Shown here: piece by piece, positions 14,930 to 22,290 of the stretch
Position numbering within the stretch: the stretch's first letter is position 1
Layout: each line of letters begins with the position of its first letter
Origin: JBFHNV01 sp965365655
Lineage (GTDB): Bacteria; Pseudomonadota; Gammaproteobacteria; HK1
NCBI GenBank assembly: GCA_965365655.1
Contig: CBDUCN010000030.1
Coordinates: 1-25,376, forward strand
Direction of reading: 5' to 3'
Length of the DNA: 25,376 nucleotides
The notes under the pieces: generated by a model
Databases searched by the model: none
The model's input: the letters and a program-made list of their open reading frames with translations, nothing else
What the model was told of the DNA's origin: nothing
Position numbers and translations under genes: made by a program

Positions 14930-15133
14930 CGTCAGGTGTCCCGACGGCGATCGCCCGAGGGATGAAACGGGAAGCCGGTGCGGCCCTCATCCACGTGAGG
15001 CCAATACCGGCGCTGCCCCCGCAACGGTAGACGAGTCGTGGGACTGCACGACGCCACTATGCCGCGAGGCATGGGAAGGCGCGGTCCCCAGGCCAGCGCG
15101 GCCTGCTCGTGAGCCCGGAGACCGGCCCGTCGT
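14930..15133 (+). promoter_or_regulatory. Cobalamin riboswitch 2, upstream of btuB
   Basis: The conserved parts in order are GATGAAACGGGAAGCCGGTG (14961-14980), GCTGCCCCCGCAACGGTAGA (15012-15031), GCCACTATG (15052-15060), ATGGGAAGGCGCG (15071-15083) and the B12 box GAGCCCGGAGACCGGCC (15111-15127). CGACGG (14942-14947) can pair with CCGTCG (15127-15132) as closing stem. It differs clearly in sequence from riboswitch 1, so the pair is not a recent duplication. The 407-base gap 14861-15267 holds the promoter, this aptamer and the btuB leader, with no other gene. Confidence 0.95.
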
Positions 15134-15236
15134 TACACCAGTCGGTACTGCGGCGGGCGGTACGGTGGCGGCGCGAGCTCTGCGACACGCCCTCCACGCA
15201 TTTCCCACCCCCGCCGTCGACCGGCTTCACGCCACG

Positions 15237-15266
15237 GTTCTCGCGGGGCGCGAGAAGGGGGAGAAC
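15237..15266 (+). promoter_or_regulatory. Alternative hairpins over the btuB ribosome-binding site
   Basis: TTCTCGCG (15238-15245) pairs with CGCGAGAA (15249-15256), an 8-bp stem with a GGG loop. Alternatively GTTCTC (15237-15242) pairs with GAGAAC (15261-15266), which would enclose the AAGGGGGAG ribosome-binding site. The two pairings are mutually exclusive, as in a translation-controlling expression platform. A C-rich run around 15203-15212 could also pair with the G-run. Confidence 0.5.
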
Positions 15267-15267
15267 G

Positions 15268-17109
15268 TTGTCCAGACGAATGACCGTGCCGGTGCTCGGG
15301 GCGCTGCCGTTGCTGCTCACCTGCATCGTTGCCGGCGCCGCCGGTCCCGTCACCACCACGCCCGACGTGATCGTGTCCGCGACGCGCACCGCGCAGACCG
15401 TCGACGAGACCCTCGCGCCGGTGAGCGTCATCACGCGCAGTGACATCGCGCGCCTGCAGGCGAACACGGTGCAGGACGTGCTGCGCGGGCTTCCCGGTGT
15501 GTCCATCACCAACAACGGCGGCGCCGGGAAGACCACGTCGCTGTTCCTGCGCGGCGCGGAGTCGGATCAGGTCCTGGTGCTCGTCGACGGCCTCAAGGTC
15601 GGCTCCGCGTCGCTGGGCACGTTCCTGTTCCAGGATCTCCCGGTGGAGCAGATCGAGCGCATCGAGGTGGTGCGCGGACCGCGCGCGAGCATCTACGGCT
15701 CGGAGGCCATCGGCGGCGTGGTGCAGATCTTCACCCGCAAGGGCGGAGGCGAGCTCACCCCGTTCGGGCGGGTGACCGTCGGCAGCCGCCACACCTTCGA
15801 GTCCAGTGCCGGGATCCGCGGCGGCGGCGAGCGCGGGTGGTTCAACGCGAGCGGCACCGCGGCCACCACGCGCGGCTTCGACGCGTGCCGCGCATCGCTG
15901 ACGGCGGGCTGCTTCGTCGACGAGCCCGATCGCGACGGCTTCCGCAACCGCAGCGTCGCGCTGCGCGGCGGGTACCGGGTGACGGACACCGCGGAGGTCG
16001 AGGGCTACGCCCTCGCGACCAGCGGCCACAACGAGAACGACGGCGGAATCTTCACCGGCAACCGCAGCGATGTCCGCCAGCGGCTCGTGGGCGGCAAGGT
16101 CTCGCTGACTCCCTTCGAGGCCTGGCAGCTCACGGTCCGCGGCGGGCGCAGCCGTGACGAGTCCGACGACGACAAGGACGGTGCGTTCGTGTCCGAGTTC
16201 ATCTCGCGCCGGGACACCTTCGTGGTGCAGAACGACGTGCAGATAGGCGATGCGCACCTGCTGACGGCCGGGTTCGACTGGCAGCGGGACCAGGTCGCCG
16301 GCAGCACGGCGTTCCCGGTGCGTTCACGATGGAACAAGGGCGTGTTCGGTCAGGTGCAGGCGTTCTACGGCGATCACGAGCTCAACGCCGCGTACCGGCA
16401 CGACAGCAACCAGGCCTTCGGCGCGGCGAACACCGGCAGCGCGGCGTGGGGCTGGCGCATCCACCCGGCGGCGCGCATGGTGCTGTCCTACGGCACCGCG
16501 TTCAAGGCGCCCACCTTCAACGAGCTGTTCTTCCCGTTCTTCGGCGACCCGACGCTGGAGCCCGAGGAGTCGCGGAGCTGGGAGCTGCGCTTCACCGGCG
16601 GCTCGGGCGACACGCGCTGGTCGCTGAGCGGGTTCCGCTCGCGCGTCACGAACCTGATCGGCTTCGATCCGGCGACCTTCACCGCGATCAACGTCGGCAA
16701 GGCGCGCATCCGCGGAATCGAGGCGACGCTGTCGACGACGCTCTCGGACTTCGACGTCGACGCCAGCCTCACGCTGCTGGACCCGCGCGACCGGCAGCCC
16801 GGCGCGACCTTCGACAACCTGCTGCCGCGCAGGCCGAGGCAGGTGGTGCGCGTCGACGTCGATCGTCGCGTGGGCCGGTTCCGCGTCGGCACCACGCTGC
16901 TCGCCGAGGGCGAGCGCTTCGACGACCCGGCCAACACGCGGCGCCTCGGCGGCTACGCGACCGTGGATCTGCGCGCCGAGTACGCGCTGGCGCATGCGTG
17001 GACGCTGCAGGCGCGCGTCGAGAACGTGCTGGACAAGCGCTACGAGACGGCCGCGTTCTTCAACCAGCCCGGGCGCGGCGCGTTCGTGACGCTGCGCTAC
17101 CAGGACTGA
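15268..17109 (+). CDS. btuB: TonB-dependent vitamin B12 receptor BtuB
   Basis: A 613-aa outer-membrane receptor that imports cobalamin into the periplasm with TonB energy. After a signal peptide (about residues 1-26) comes a TonB-box-like DVIVSAT. The plug domain follows (APVSVITRSDIARLQ, DVLRGLPGVSI, SLFLRGAESDQVLVLVDG, VRGPRASIYGSEAIGGVV), closely matching the BtuB plug pattern, then a 22-strand barrel whose terminal part includes NVLDKRYETAAFFNQPGRG. TTG 15268 is preferred because AAGGGG is 7 bases upstream and it adds a positive n-region (SRR) to the signal peptide. ATG 15280 is the alternative but sits 19 bases or more from that site. It is first in the riboswitch-2 operon btuB-btuF-btuC-btuD-cobQ. 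Confidence 0.93.
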   Translation: MSRRMTVPVLGALPLLLTCIVAGAAGPVTTTPDVIVSATRTAQTVDETLAPVSVITRSDIARLQANTVQDVLRGLPGVSITNNGGAGKTTSLFLRGAESDQVLVLVDGLKVGSASLGTFLFQDLPVEQIERIEVVRGPRASIYGSEAIGGVVQIFTRKGGGELTPFGRVTVGSRHTFESSAGIRGGGERGWFNASGTAATTRGFDACRASLTAGCFVDEPDRDGFRNRSVALRGGYRVTDTAEVEGYALATSGHNENDGGIFTGNRSDVRQRLVGGKVSLTPFEAWQLTVRGGRSRDESDDDKDGAFVSEFISRRDTFVVQNDVQIGDAHLLTAGFDWQRDQVAGSTAFPVRSRWNKGVFGQVQAFYGDHELNAAYRHDSNQAFGAANTGSAAWGWRIHPAARMVLSYGTAFKAPTFNELFFPFFGDPTLEPEESRSWELRFTGGSGDTRWSLSGFRSRVTNLIGFDPATFTAINVGKARIRGIEATLSTTLSDFDVDASLTLLDPRDRQPGATFDNLLPRRPRQVVRVDVDRRVGRFRVGTTLLAEGERFDDPANTRRLGGYATVDLRAEYALAHAWTLQARVENVLDKRYETAAFFNQPGRGAFVTLRYQD

Positions 17110-17129
17110 GCGAGCACCGGGTCCGTCGT

Positions 17130-18077
17130 GTGACGCAGGCCGATGATCGCGCGGCGCAGGGGAACGCGCCAGACGCGCGAAGGCGCGCGAAGGCCGCGCG
17201 GCTCGTGCTCGCGGCGGTGCTGGCGGGGCCGGCGCTCGGCGCCTGCGCGCCCGCGGAGGACGGGCGCGCCGCCGCGGCCGCGCCTGCAGCGGGGGCCGGC
17301 GGCGTCGCCGCGCCCGCGACGCGCATCGTCAGCCTGGACTTCTGCGCCGACCAGTTCGTGCTCGAGTTCGCCGCGCGCGAGCGCATCCTCGCGCTGTCGC
17401 CGGACGCGACCGCCGGCTTCTCCTACATGCGCGACGCGGCGCGCGGCATGCCGACGGTGCGCCCGCGCGCCGAGGACGTGCTCGTGCTGCGCCCGGACCT
17501 GGTGGTGCGCGCGTACGGCGGCGGGCCGGGGATCGCCGGCTTCATGCGCCGCGCCGGCGTGCCGGTGGTGCAGATCGGTTTCGCCGAGACCCTGGACGAC
17601 GTGCGCCGCACGCTGCGCGAGGTGTCGCGCGCGCTCGGCGTGCCCGAGCGCGGCGAAGCGGCGGTCGCGGCGATGGACGCGCGCCTGGCCGCCGTCAGGA
17701 GTCGCCCGCGCGGGGCCACCGCGCTGTACGTGACGCCGTCGGGCGTGAGCGCGGGGCCGGGCACGCTGGTGCACCGGCTGCTCGTCGGCGTGGGCCTCGA
17801 GAACTTCCAGCGCGAGCCGGGCTGGCGGCGCCTGCCGCTGGAGCGACTCGCGTACGAGCGCCCGGACCTGATTGCGTTCGCGTCGTTCGGTGAGGGCTCC
17901 GCGTACAACCGGGCATGGACGCCCGCCCGCCACCCGGTCGCGCGGCGGCGGATGCGCGAGGTGCCCGTGGTCCGCCTCGACGGCGCGACCACGTCCTGCG
18001 GCGGCTGGTACCTGGCCGACGCCGCGGAGGCCCTCGCGGCGGGCGCGGCGCGCGCCGCGGCGGGCGGGGCCCCGTGA
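17130..18077 (+). CDS. btuF: Cobalamin ABC transporter substrate-binding protein BtuF-like (lipoprotein)
   Basis: A 315-aa periplasmic-binding protein of the TroA/BtuF type, which hands cobalamin from BtuB to BtuCD. The N-terminus has a basic region, a hydrophobic stretch and a lipobox-like LGAC with C39, so it is probably a lipoprotein. The binding domain starts at TRIVSLDFCADQFVLEF and contains RAEDVLVLRPDLVV and VPVVQIGFAETLDDVRRTL. The C-terminal part has GGWYLADAAEAL. Identity as BtuF rather than a haem or siderophore binder rests largely on its place between btuB and btuC behind a cobalamin riboswitch. GTG 17130 lies 20 bases after the btuB stop; the GTG of btuC overlaps its TGA. Confidence 0.87.
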   Translation: MTQADDRAAQGNAPDARRRAKAARLVLAAVLAGPALGACAPAEDGRAAAAAPAAGAGGVAAPATRIVSLDFCADQFVLEFAARERILALSPDATAGFSYMRDAARGMPTVRPRAEDVLVLRPDLVVRAYGGGPGIAGFMRRAGVPVVQIGFAETLDDVRRTLREVSRALGVPERGEAAVAAMDARLAAVRSRPRGATALYVTPSGVSAGPGTLVHRLLVGVGLENFQREPGWRRLPLERLAYERPDLIAFASFGEGSAYNRAWTPARHPVARRRMREVPVVRLDGATTSCGGWYLADAAEALAAGAARAAAGGAP

Positions 18078-19063
18078 CGCGCGCGCTGCGCGCCGGCGCG
18101 CTGCCGGCGGCGATCGTGCTGGCGCTGCTGCTGGCCGGCCTCGTGGGCTCCACCTCGATGGGCGTCGAGCGGATGCTCGCCGCGCTCGCCGGCGCCGGCA
18201 GCGCAGGGGACGGCATCGTGCTGTGGGAGATCCGGCTGCCGCGCGCGCTCGCAGCGCTCGCGACCGGGCTCGCGCTGGGCGCGTCGGGCGCCGCGCTGCA
18301 GGGGCTGCTGCGCAACCCGCTGGCCGAGCCCGGCGTGCTCGGCGTGTCGGCCACCGCGGCGCTGAGCGCGACCTCGGTGATCTTCTTCGGGCTCGTCGGC
18401 TGGTCGCGCTTCGCGCTGCCGCTGGCGGCGATCGGGGGCGCGCTGGCCGCGACCGCGCTGCTGACCGCCGCGGCGATGCGCATCGGGTCGGTGGTGACGC
18501 TGATCCTGGTGGGCGTGGGGCTGTCGAGCTTCGCCGGCGCGCTGGTGTCGCTGCTGATGAACCTCGCGCCGCACCCGTTCTCGCTGTCCGACATGCTCGA
18601 CTGGATGCTGGGCACCGTGGCCAATCGCAGCCTGGACGACCTCGCGCTGACGGCCCCGTTCATCGCCGCGGGGCTCGCGATCCTGCTCGCCGTGCGCCGC
18701 GACCTGTCGGCGCTGACGCTGGGCGAGGAGGCCGCCGCGGGGCTCGGCGTCGATCTCCCCCGCACGCGTCTGCTGGTGGTGACCGGCGCCGGGCTTGCCA
18801 CCGGCGCGGCCGTCGCGCTCGCCGGCGCGATCGGCTTCGTCGGCATCGTCGCGCCGCACCTGGTGCGCCCGTTCGTGGGCCACGATCCGGCGCGCACCCT
18901 GGTCCCGGCCGCGCTGCTCGCGGGGTTGATCCTGGTGCTCGCCGACATCGGCGTGCGCGTCGCGCCCACCGACGGCGAGCTCAAGCTGGGCGTGGTCGCG
19001 GCGCTGCTGGGCGCCCCGGTGTTCGTCTGGATCGCGGCGCGCGGGGCCGGCGCGCGTGACTGA
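18074..19063 (+). CDS. btuC: Cobalamin ABC transporter permease BtuC
   Basis: A 329-aa FecCD/BtuC family inner-membrane permease with about ten hydrophobic helices. Hallmarks are WEIRLPRALAALATGLALG, GLLRNPLAEPGVLGVSATAA, and near the C-terminus AIGFVGIVAPHLVRPFVGHD, the loop that contacts the ATPase. The final segment LGAPVFVWIAAR is also characteristic. It works with BtuF and BtuD to bring cobalamin into the cytoplasm. Its GTG start overlaps the btuF stop (GTGA), and its stop lies inside btuD by 8 bases. Confidence 0.93.
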   Translation: MTRALRAGALPAAIVLALLLAGLVGSTSMGVERMLAALAGAGSAGDGIVLWEIRLPRALAALATGLALGASGAALQGLLRNPLAEPGVLGVSATAALSATSVIFFGLVGWSRFALPLAAIGGALAATALLTAAAMRIGSVVTLILVGVGLSSFAGALVSLLMNLAPHPFSLSDMLDWMLGTVANRSLDDLALTAPFIAAGLAILLAVRRDLSALTLGEEAAAGLGVDLPRTRLLVVTGAGLATGAAVALAGAIGFVGIVAPHLVRPFVGHDPARTLVPAALLAGLILVLADIGVRVAPTDGELKLGVVAALLGAPVFVWIAARGAGARD

Positions 19064-19841
19064 GCTGGTGCTCGAGCAGGTGGAGGTCGCGCTGGGCGAG
19101 CGCCGGGTGCTCGCGGGCGTGACGCTGCGCGTGGGTCCCGGCGAGCTGGTCGCGCTGCTCGGGCCCAACGGGGCGGGCAAGACCACGCTGCTGCGCGCGG
19201 CGCTGGGCCTCGCCACGCACGACGCCGGCGCCGTGCGCGTGGGTGGCGACGATCCCCGGCGCCTGCCGGCCGCGGAGCGCGCGCGCCGCGCCGCGTACCT
19301 GCCGCAGCAGCGCCCGCTCGCGTGGCCGCTCAGCGTGCGCGACGTGGTCGCGCTCGGCCGGTTCGCGTGGGGTGCGGCGCCCGGGCGGCCCGGCGACGCC
19401 GACGCGGCCGCGGTGCGCGCGGCCCTGCACGAGTGTGACCTCGAGGCGCTGGCCGGGCGGCGCGCGGACACCCTCTCCGGCGGCGAGCTGTCGCGCGTGC
19501 ACGTCGCGCGCGCGATCGCCGCGCAGGCGCCGCTGCTGCTCGCGGACGAGCCCATCGCGGCGCTCGATCCGCTGCACCAGGTGCAGGTGATGACGCTGCT
19601 GCGCGGCTACGTGGACGCCGGCAACGCGGTGCTGGTGGTGCTCCACGACGCGGCGCTGGCGGCGCGCTTCTGCGACCGCCTCGCGTGGCTGAGCGGGGGC
19701 CGGGTCGTCGCCGACGGCGCGCCCGCGCAGACGCTGACGCGCGAGCGCTTCGCCGAGGTGTACGGCATCGACGCCGCGGTGCGCCAGGTGGACGGCGACT
19801 GGATGATCGCGCCCGGGCCGTCGCCGGGACCCCGGCCGTGA
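19056..19841 (+). CDS. btuD: Cobalamin ABC transporter ATPase BtuD
   Basis: A 261-aa ABC ATPase of the iron-siderophore/cobalamin group. Walker A is GPNGAGKTT (residues 36-44), the Q-loop is in YLPQQRPLAW, the signature is LSGGELS (140-146), Walker B is LLLADEP with D164 and E165, and the switch histidine is H197 in VLHDAALAA. It powers the BtuC permease. The GTG start overlaps the end of btuC by 8 bases, and its stop overlaps the cobQ start in a GTGA junction, so btuF-btuC-btuD-cobQ is one tightly coupled unit. Confidence 0.93.
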   Translation: MTELVLEQVEVALGERRVLAGVTLRVGPGELVALLGPNGAGKTTLLRAALGLATHDAGAVRVGGDDPRRLPAAERARRAAYLPQQRPLAWPLSVRDVVALGRFAWGAAPGRPGDADAAAVRAALHECDLEALAGRRADTLSGGELSRVHVARAIAAQAPLLLADEPIAALDPLHQVQVMTLLRGYVDAGNAVLVVLHDAALAARFCDRLAWLSGGRVVADGAPAQTLTRERFAEVYGIDAAVRQVDGDWMIAPGPSPGPRP

Positions 19842-21316
19842 CGGCCCGCGCGCTGATGATCCAGGGCACCGGCTCGGACACCGGCAAGTCCGCGATCGTC
19901 GCGGCGCTGTGCCGCTGCGCACGGCGCCGCGGCCTGTCGGTGGCGCCGTTCAAGCCGCAGAACATGTCGAACAACGCCGCCGCGTGCGCGGACGGCGGCG
20001 AGATCGGGCGCGCGCAGGCGCTGCAGGCGCGCGCCGCCGGCATCGCGCCGTGCGTGGACCTCAACCCGGTGCTGCTCAAGCCGCAGTCCGACCGCACGGC
20101 GCAGGTCGTGGTGCACGGCCGCGTGATCTCCACCCAGGAGGCGGCCGAGTACATCGGCAGCCGCGATCGCCTGCTGGGCGCGGTGATGCACAGCTTCGAC
20201 CGCCTCGCCGCGCGCCACGACCTCGTGATCGCCGAGGGCGCCGGCAGCCCGGCGGAGACCAACCTGCGCGCGCGCGACATCGCGAACATGGGGTTCGCGC
20301 GCCGTGCCGGGGTGCCCGTGTGCCTGCTCGGCGACATCGACCGCGGCGGCGTCATCGCCGCGATCGTCGGCACGCGGGCGGTGCTGGAGCGCGAGGACGC
20401 GGCGCTGATCACCGGCTTCGCGATCAACAAGTTCCGCGGCGACCCGGCGCTGTTCGACGACGGGCTGCGCGAGATCGAGCGGCGCACGGGCTGGCCGTGC
20501 CGCGGCGTCGTGCCGTGGCTGGCCGCCGCGCGCCGGTTGCCGCAGGAGGACGCGGTGGTGCTGGAGCAGCCGGCCCTCGGCGGCGCCCGCGCGCCCGGCA
20601 CGCCGCTTCGCATCGCCGCGCCGATGCTCTCGCGGATCGCGAACTTCGACGACGCGGATCCGCTGCGCATGGAGCCGGGCGTGGAGTTCCAGTTCGTGCC
20701 GCCCGGGCGGCCGCTGCCGCGCGACGCGGACGCGATCGTGCTGCCCGGCACCAAGTCGACGGTCGGGGATCTCGCGTTCCTGCGCGCGCAGGGCTGGGAC
20801 CACGACGTCATCGCGCACGCGCGCGCCGGCGGCCGCGTGCTGGGGTTGTGCGGCGGCTTCCAGATGCTGGGGCGCGTGGTCCACGACCCGCACGGCGTCG
20901 ACGGGCCTGCCGGCAGCGTGCAGGGCCTCGGCCTGCTGGACCTCGAGACCACGATGAGCCGGGACAAGACCGTGCGCCCGGCGCGGGGGCGCTGCGCCCG
21001 CAGCGGCGTCGCGGTGCACGGCTACGAGATCCACGCCGGCGCGAGCGCCGGCGCGGACGTCGCGCGGCCGATGCTGCACCTGGACACGGGCGCCGACGGC
21101 GCGGTCAGCGGCGACGGACGCGTGGAGGGGTGCTACGTGCACGGGCTGTTCCAGTCCGACGCGTTCCGCAGCCAGTGGCTCGACGGCCTGCGCCCGGGCA
21201 GCGCGTCGGCGCTCGCGTACGACGACGAGGTCGAGCGCGCGCTGGACGAGCTCGCCGACGGGGTGGAGGCGGCGCTGCAGGTGGACCGGCTGCTGGACTC
21301 CGCCGCGCGGGGCTGA
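19838..21316 (+). CDS. cobQ: Cobyric acid synthase CobQ
   Basis: A 492-aa glutamine amidotransferase that amidates four side chains of adenosylcobyrinic acid a,c-diamide to give cobyric acid. The N-terminal ATP-binding domain begins IQGTGSDTGKSAIVAALCR and contains the family motifs FKPQNMSNNA, LNPVLLKPQSD, EGAGSPAE and LLGDIDRGGV. The C-terminal class-I-like amidotransferase domain has LPGTKSTVGDL, the nucleophile C338 in LGLCGGFQML and H435 in CYVHGLFQ. Length matches the family. Its presence suggests the cell can complete late corrinoid synthesis or salvage incomplete corrinoids. The earlier cob/cbi genes are not in the window. The gene is convergent with the 242-aa unknown. Confidence 0.96.
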   Translation: MTARALMIQGTGSDTGKSAIVAALCRCARRRGLSVAPFKPQNMSNNAAACADGGEIGRAQALQARAAGIAPCVDLNPVLLKPQSDRTAQVVVHGRVISTQEAAEYIGSRDRLLGAVMHSFDRLAARHDLVIAEGAGSPAETNLRARDIANMGFARRAGVPVCLLGDIDRGGVIAAIVGTRAVLEREDAALITGFAINKFRGDPALFDDGLREIERRTGWPCRGVVPWLAAARRLPQEDAVVLEQPALGGARAPGTPLRIAAPMLSRIANFDDADPLRMEPGVEFQFVPPGRPLPRDADAIVLPGTKSTVGDLAFLRAQGWDHDVIAHARAGGRVLGLCGGFQMLGRVVHDPHGVDGPAGSVQGLGLLDLETTMSRDKTVRPARGRCARSGVAVHGYEIHAGASAGADVARPMLHLDTGADGAVSGDGRVEGCYVHGLFQSDAFRSQWLDGLRPGSASALAYDDEVERALDELADGVEAALQVDRLLDSAARG

Positions 21317-21333
21317 CGCCCGCGCGCCGGGCG
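21317..21333. terminator. Small hairpin between convergent genes
   Basis: CGCCCG, 5-nt loop, CGGGCG starts on the base after the cobQ stop, in the 21-base gap to the convergent gene. There is no T-run on either side. Confidence 0.3.
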
Positions 21334-21337
21334 CCGG

Positions 21338-22066
21338 TCACGCCGTGAAGTAGACGTCCAGCACGGCGCGCGCGTCCGCGGGCAGCCCGTCGGGCACCGG
21401 CTCCGGGCGCCCGAGCAGCGCCGGAAGCAGGTGCGTGTGCGGGCCCTCGGGCGTGCGCTCGCCGCGCGCGCGCGACGGGATGCGCTGGTACACCTCGATG
21501 CGCGCGAGCCGGGACTCGAACACCCGGTGCGGCGAGTGCCTCTTGATGGCCGCCATCGCGGGGCTTCGCGCCGCGAGCACGTCGTGTCCGGCGTGCGCGC
21601 GCAGCACTGCGAGCAGCTCGGCGTCGGCGCTGCGCACGCATGCGCGAAGGTGCCCCAGGCCGAGCCCGAGGTCGAACAGCACCTGCGCCGCGTCGCCGGG
21701 ACGCACGGCCCCGGCGTCCGGCCCGAGCTCGGTGAGCCCGCGCGGCTGATCCATCCGCGCGCGCCGCTCCGGCAGCCAGCACACCAGGTGCGCGCCGTCG
21801 ACGCCGTCCCCGCCGTGCCCGGCGCGGCGCGCCGCGACCCTCGCCATGCCCGTGCCGTCCAGCGGCGTGATGCGGATCGCGCCGCGCGCCGTCGCCAGCG
21901 CGAGCGCTCCGTCGCGGTGCTGCACGCGGTCGTCGCCGGCCCAGTGGAACTCCGCGATGGCGCCGGGCACGCCGACCGAGAACGACGCGGTGCGCGATTC
22001 GAGCGCGTCGGCCAGGGTCCGTTCCAGGTCCCGTGGCGTGGCTGCGGACGTCGGGTGATCGTGCAC
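21338..22066 (-). CDS. Uncharacterised 242-aa protein within the cob cluster
   Basis: A soluble 242-aa protein without signal peptide or membrane helix. Recognisable blocks are GVPGAIAEFHWAGDD near the N-terminus, LATARGAIRITPLDG, QVLFDLGLGLGHLRACVRS in the middle, and HRVFESRLARIEVYQRIP then TPEGPHTHLLPALL in the last third. From memory this resembles uncharacterised proteins of similar length found in alphaproteobacteria (perhaps Pfam DUF6925); I am not certain of the name. No catalytic motif is assignable, but HTH in PEGPHTHLLP could bind metal. GTG 22066 is supported by AGGAG 8 bases upstream (22075-22079, minus strand). It runs against the operon direction between cobQ and the MFS gene. 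A B12-related role is inferred from position only. Confidence 0.78.
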   Translation of the reverse strand: MHDHPTSAATPRDLERTLADALESRTASFSVGVPGAIAEFHWAGDDRVQHRDGALALATARGAIRITPLDGTGMARVAARRAGHGGDGVDGAHLVCWLPERRARMDQPRGLTELGPDAGAVRPGDAAQVLFDLGLGLGHLRACVRSADAELLAVLRAHAGHDVLAARSPAMAAIKRHSPHRVFESRLARIEVYQRIPSRARGERTPEGPHTHLLPALLGRPEPVPDGLPADARAVLDVYFTA

Positions 22067-22109
22067 GCGCGATGCTCCTGCCGGGCGGCCGGGCCGCGGC
22101 CTGGCGACG

Positions 22110-22115
22110 AGCTTA
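22110..22115 (-). promoter_or_regulatory. Putative -10 element for the 242-aa unknown
   Basis: TAAGCT on the minus strand, 43 bases before GTG 22066, is a rare AT-rich spot in the 224-base divergent gap 22067-22290. No -35 is evident. Confidence 0.25.
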
Positions 22116-22290
22116 CCTGCCGGGCGGGCGCCGCCGGGACGGGAAACGGCCGTCGGCGGCAGGAGCCGCCGCCGCGTGCCGCGAGCGTCGGACGCGCCGC
22201 ATCGCCGCGCTGCCGTGCGCCCCGTACCATCAGCGACCCCTGTCCCATGTCCGGTGCCGCCCGTGCAGCCCGCCGCACCGCCCGCGCCCC

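Noticed and set aside
15280..15282. ATG as the btuB start
   Set aside because: Possible, but the ribosome-binding site is at least 16 bases away and the signal peptide would lose its positively charged start; TTG 15268 fits better. Kept as an alternative.
17423..19555. A 710-codon open frame on the minus strand across btuF, btuC and btuD
   Set aside because: The translation is Arg/Ala/Ser-rich low complexity with no domain. The opposite strand encodes three textbook transporter genes. Long antisense frames are expected at this GC content.
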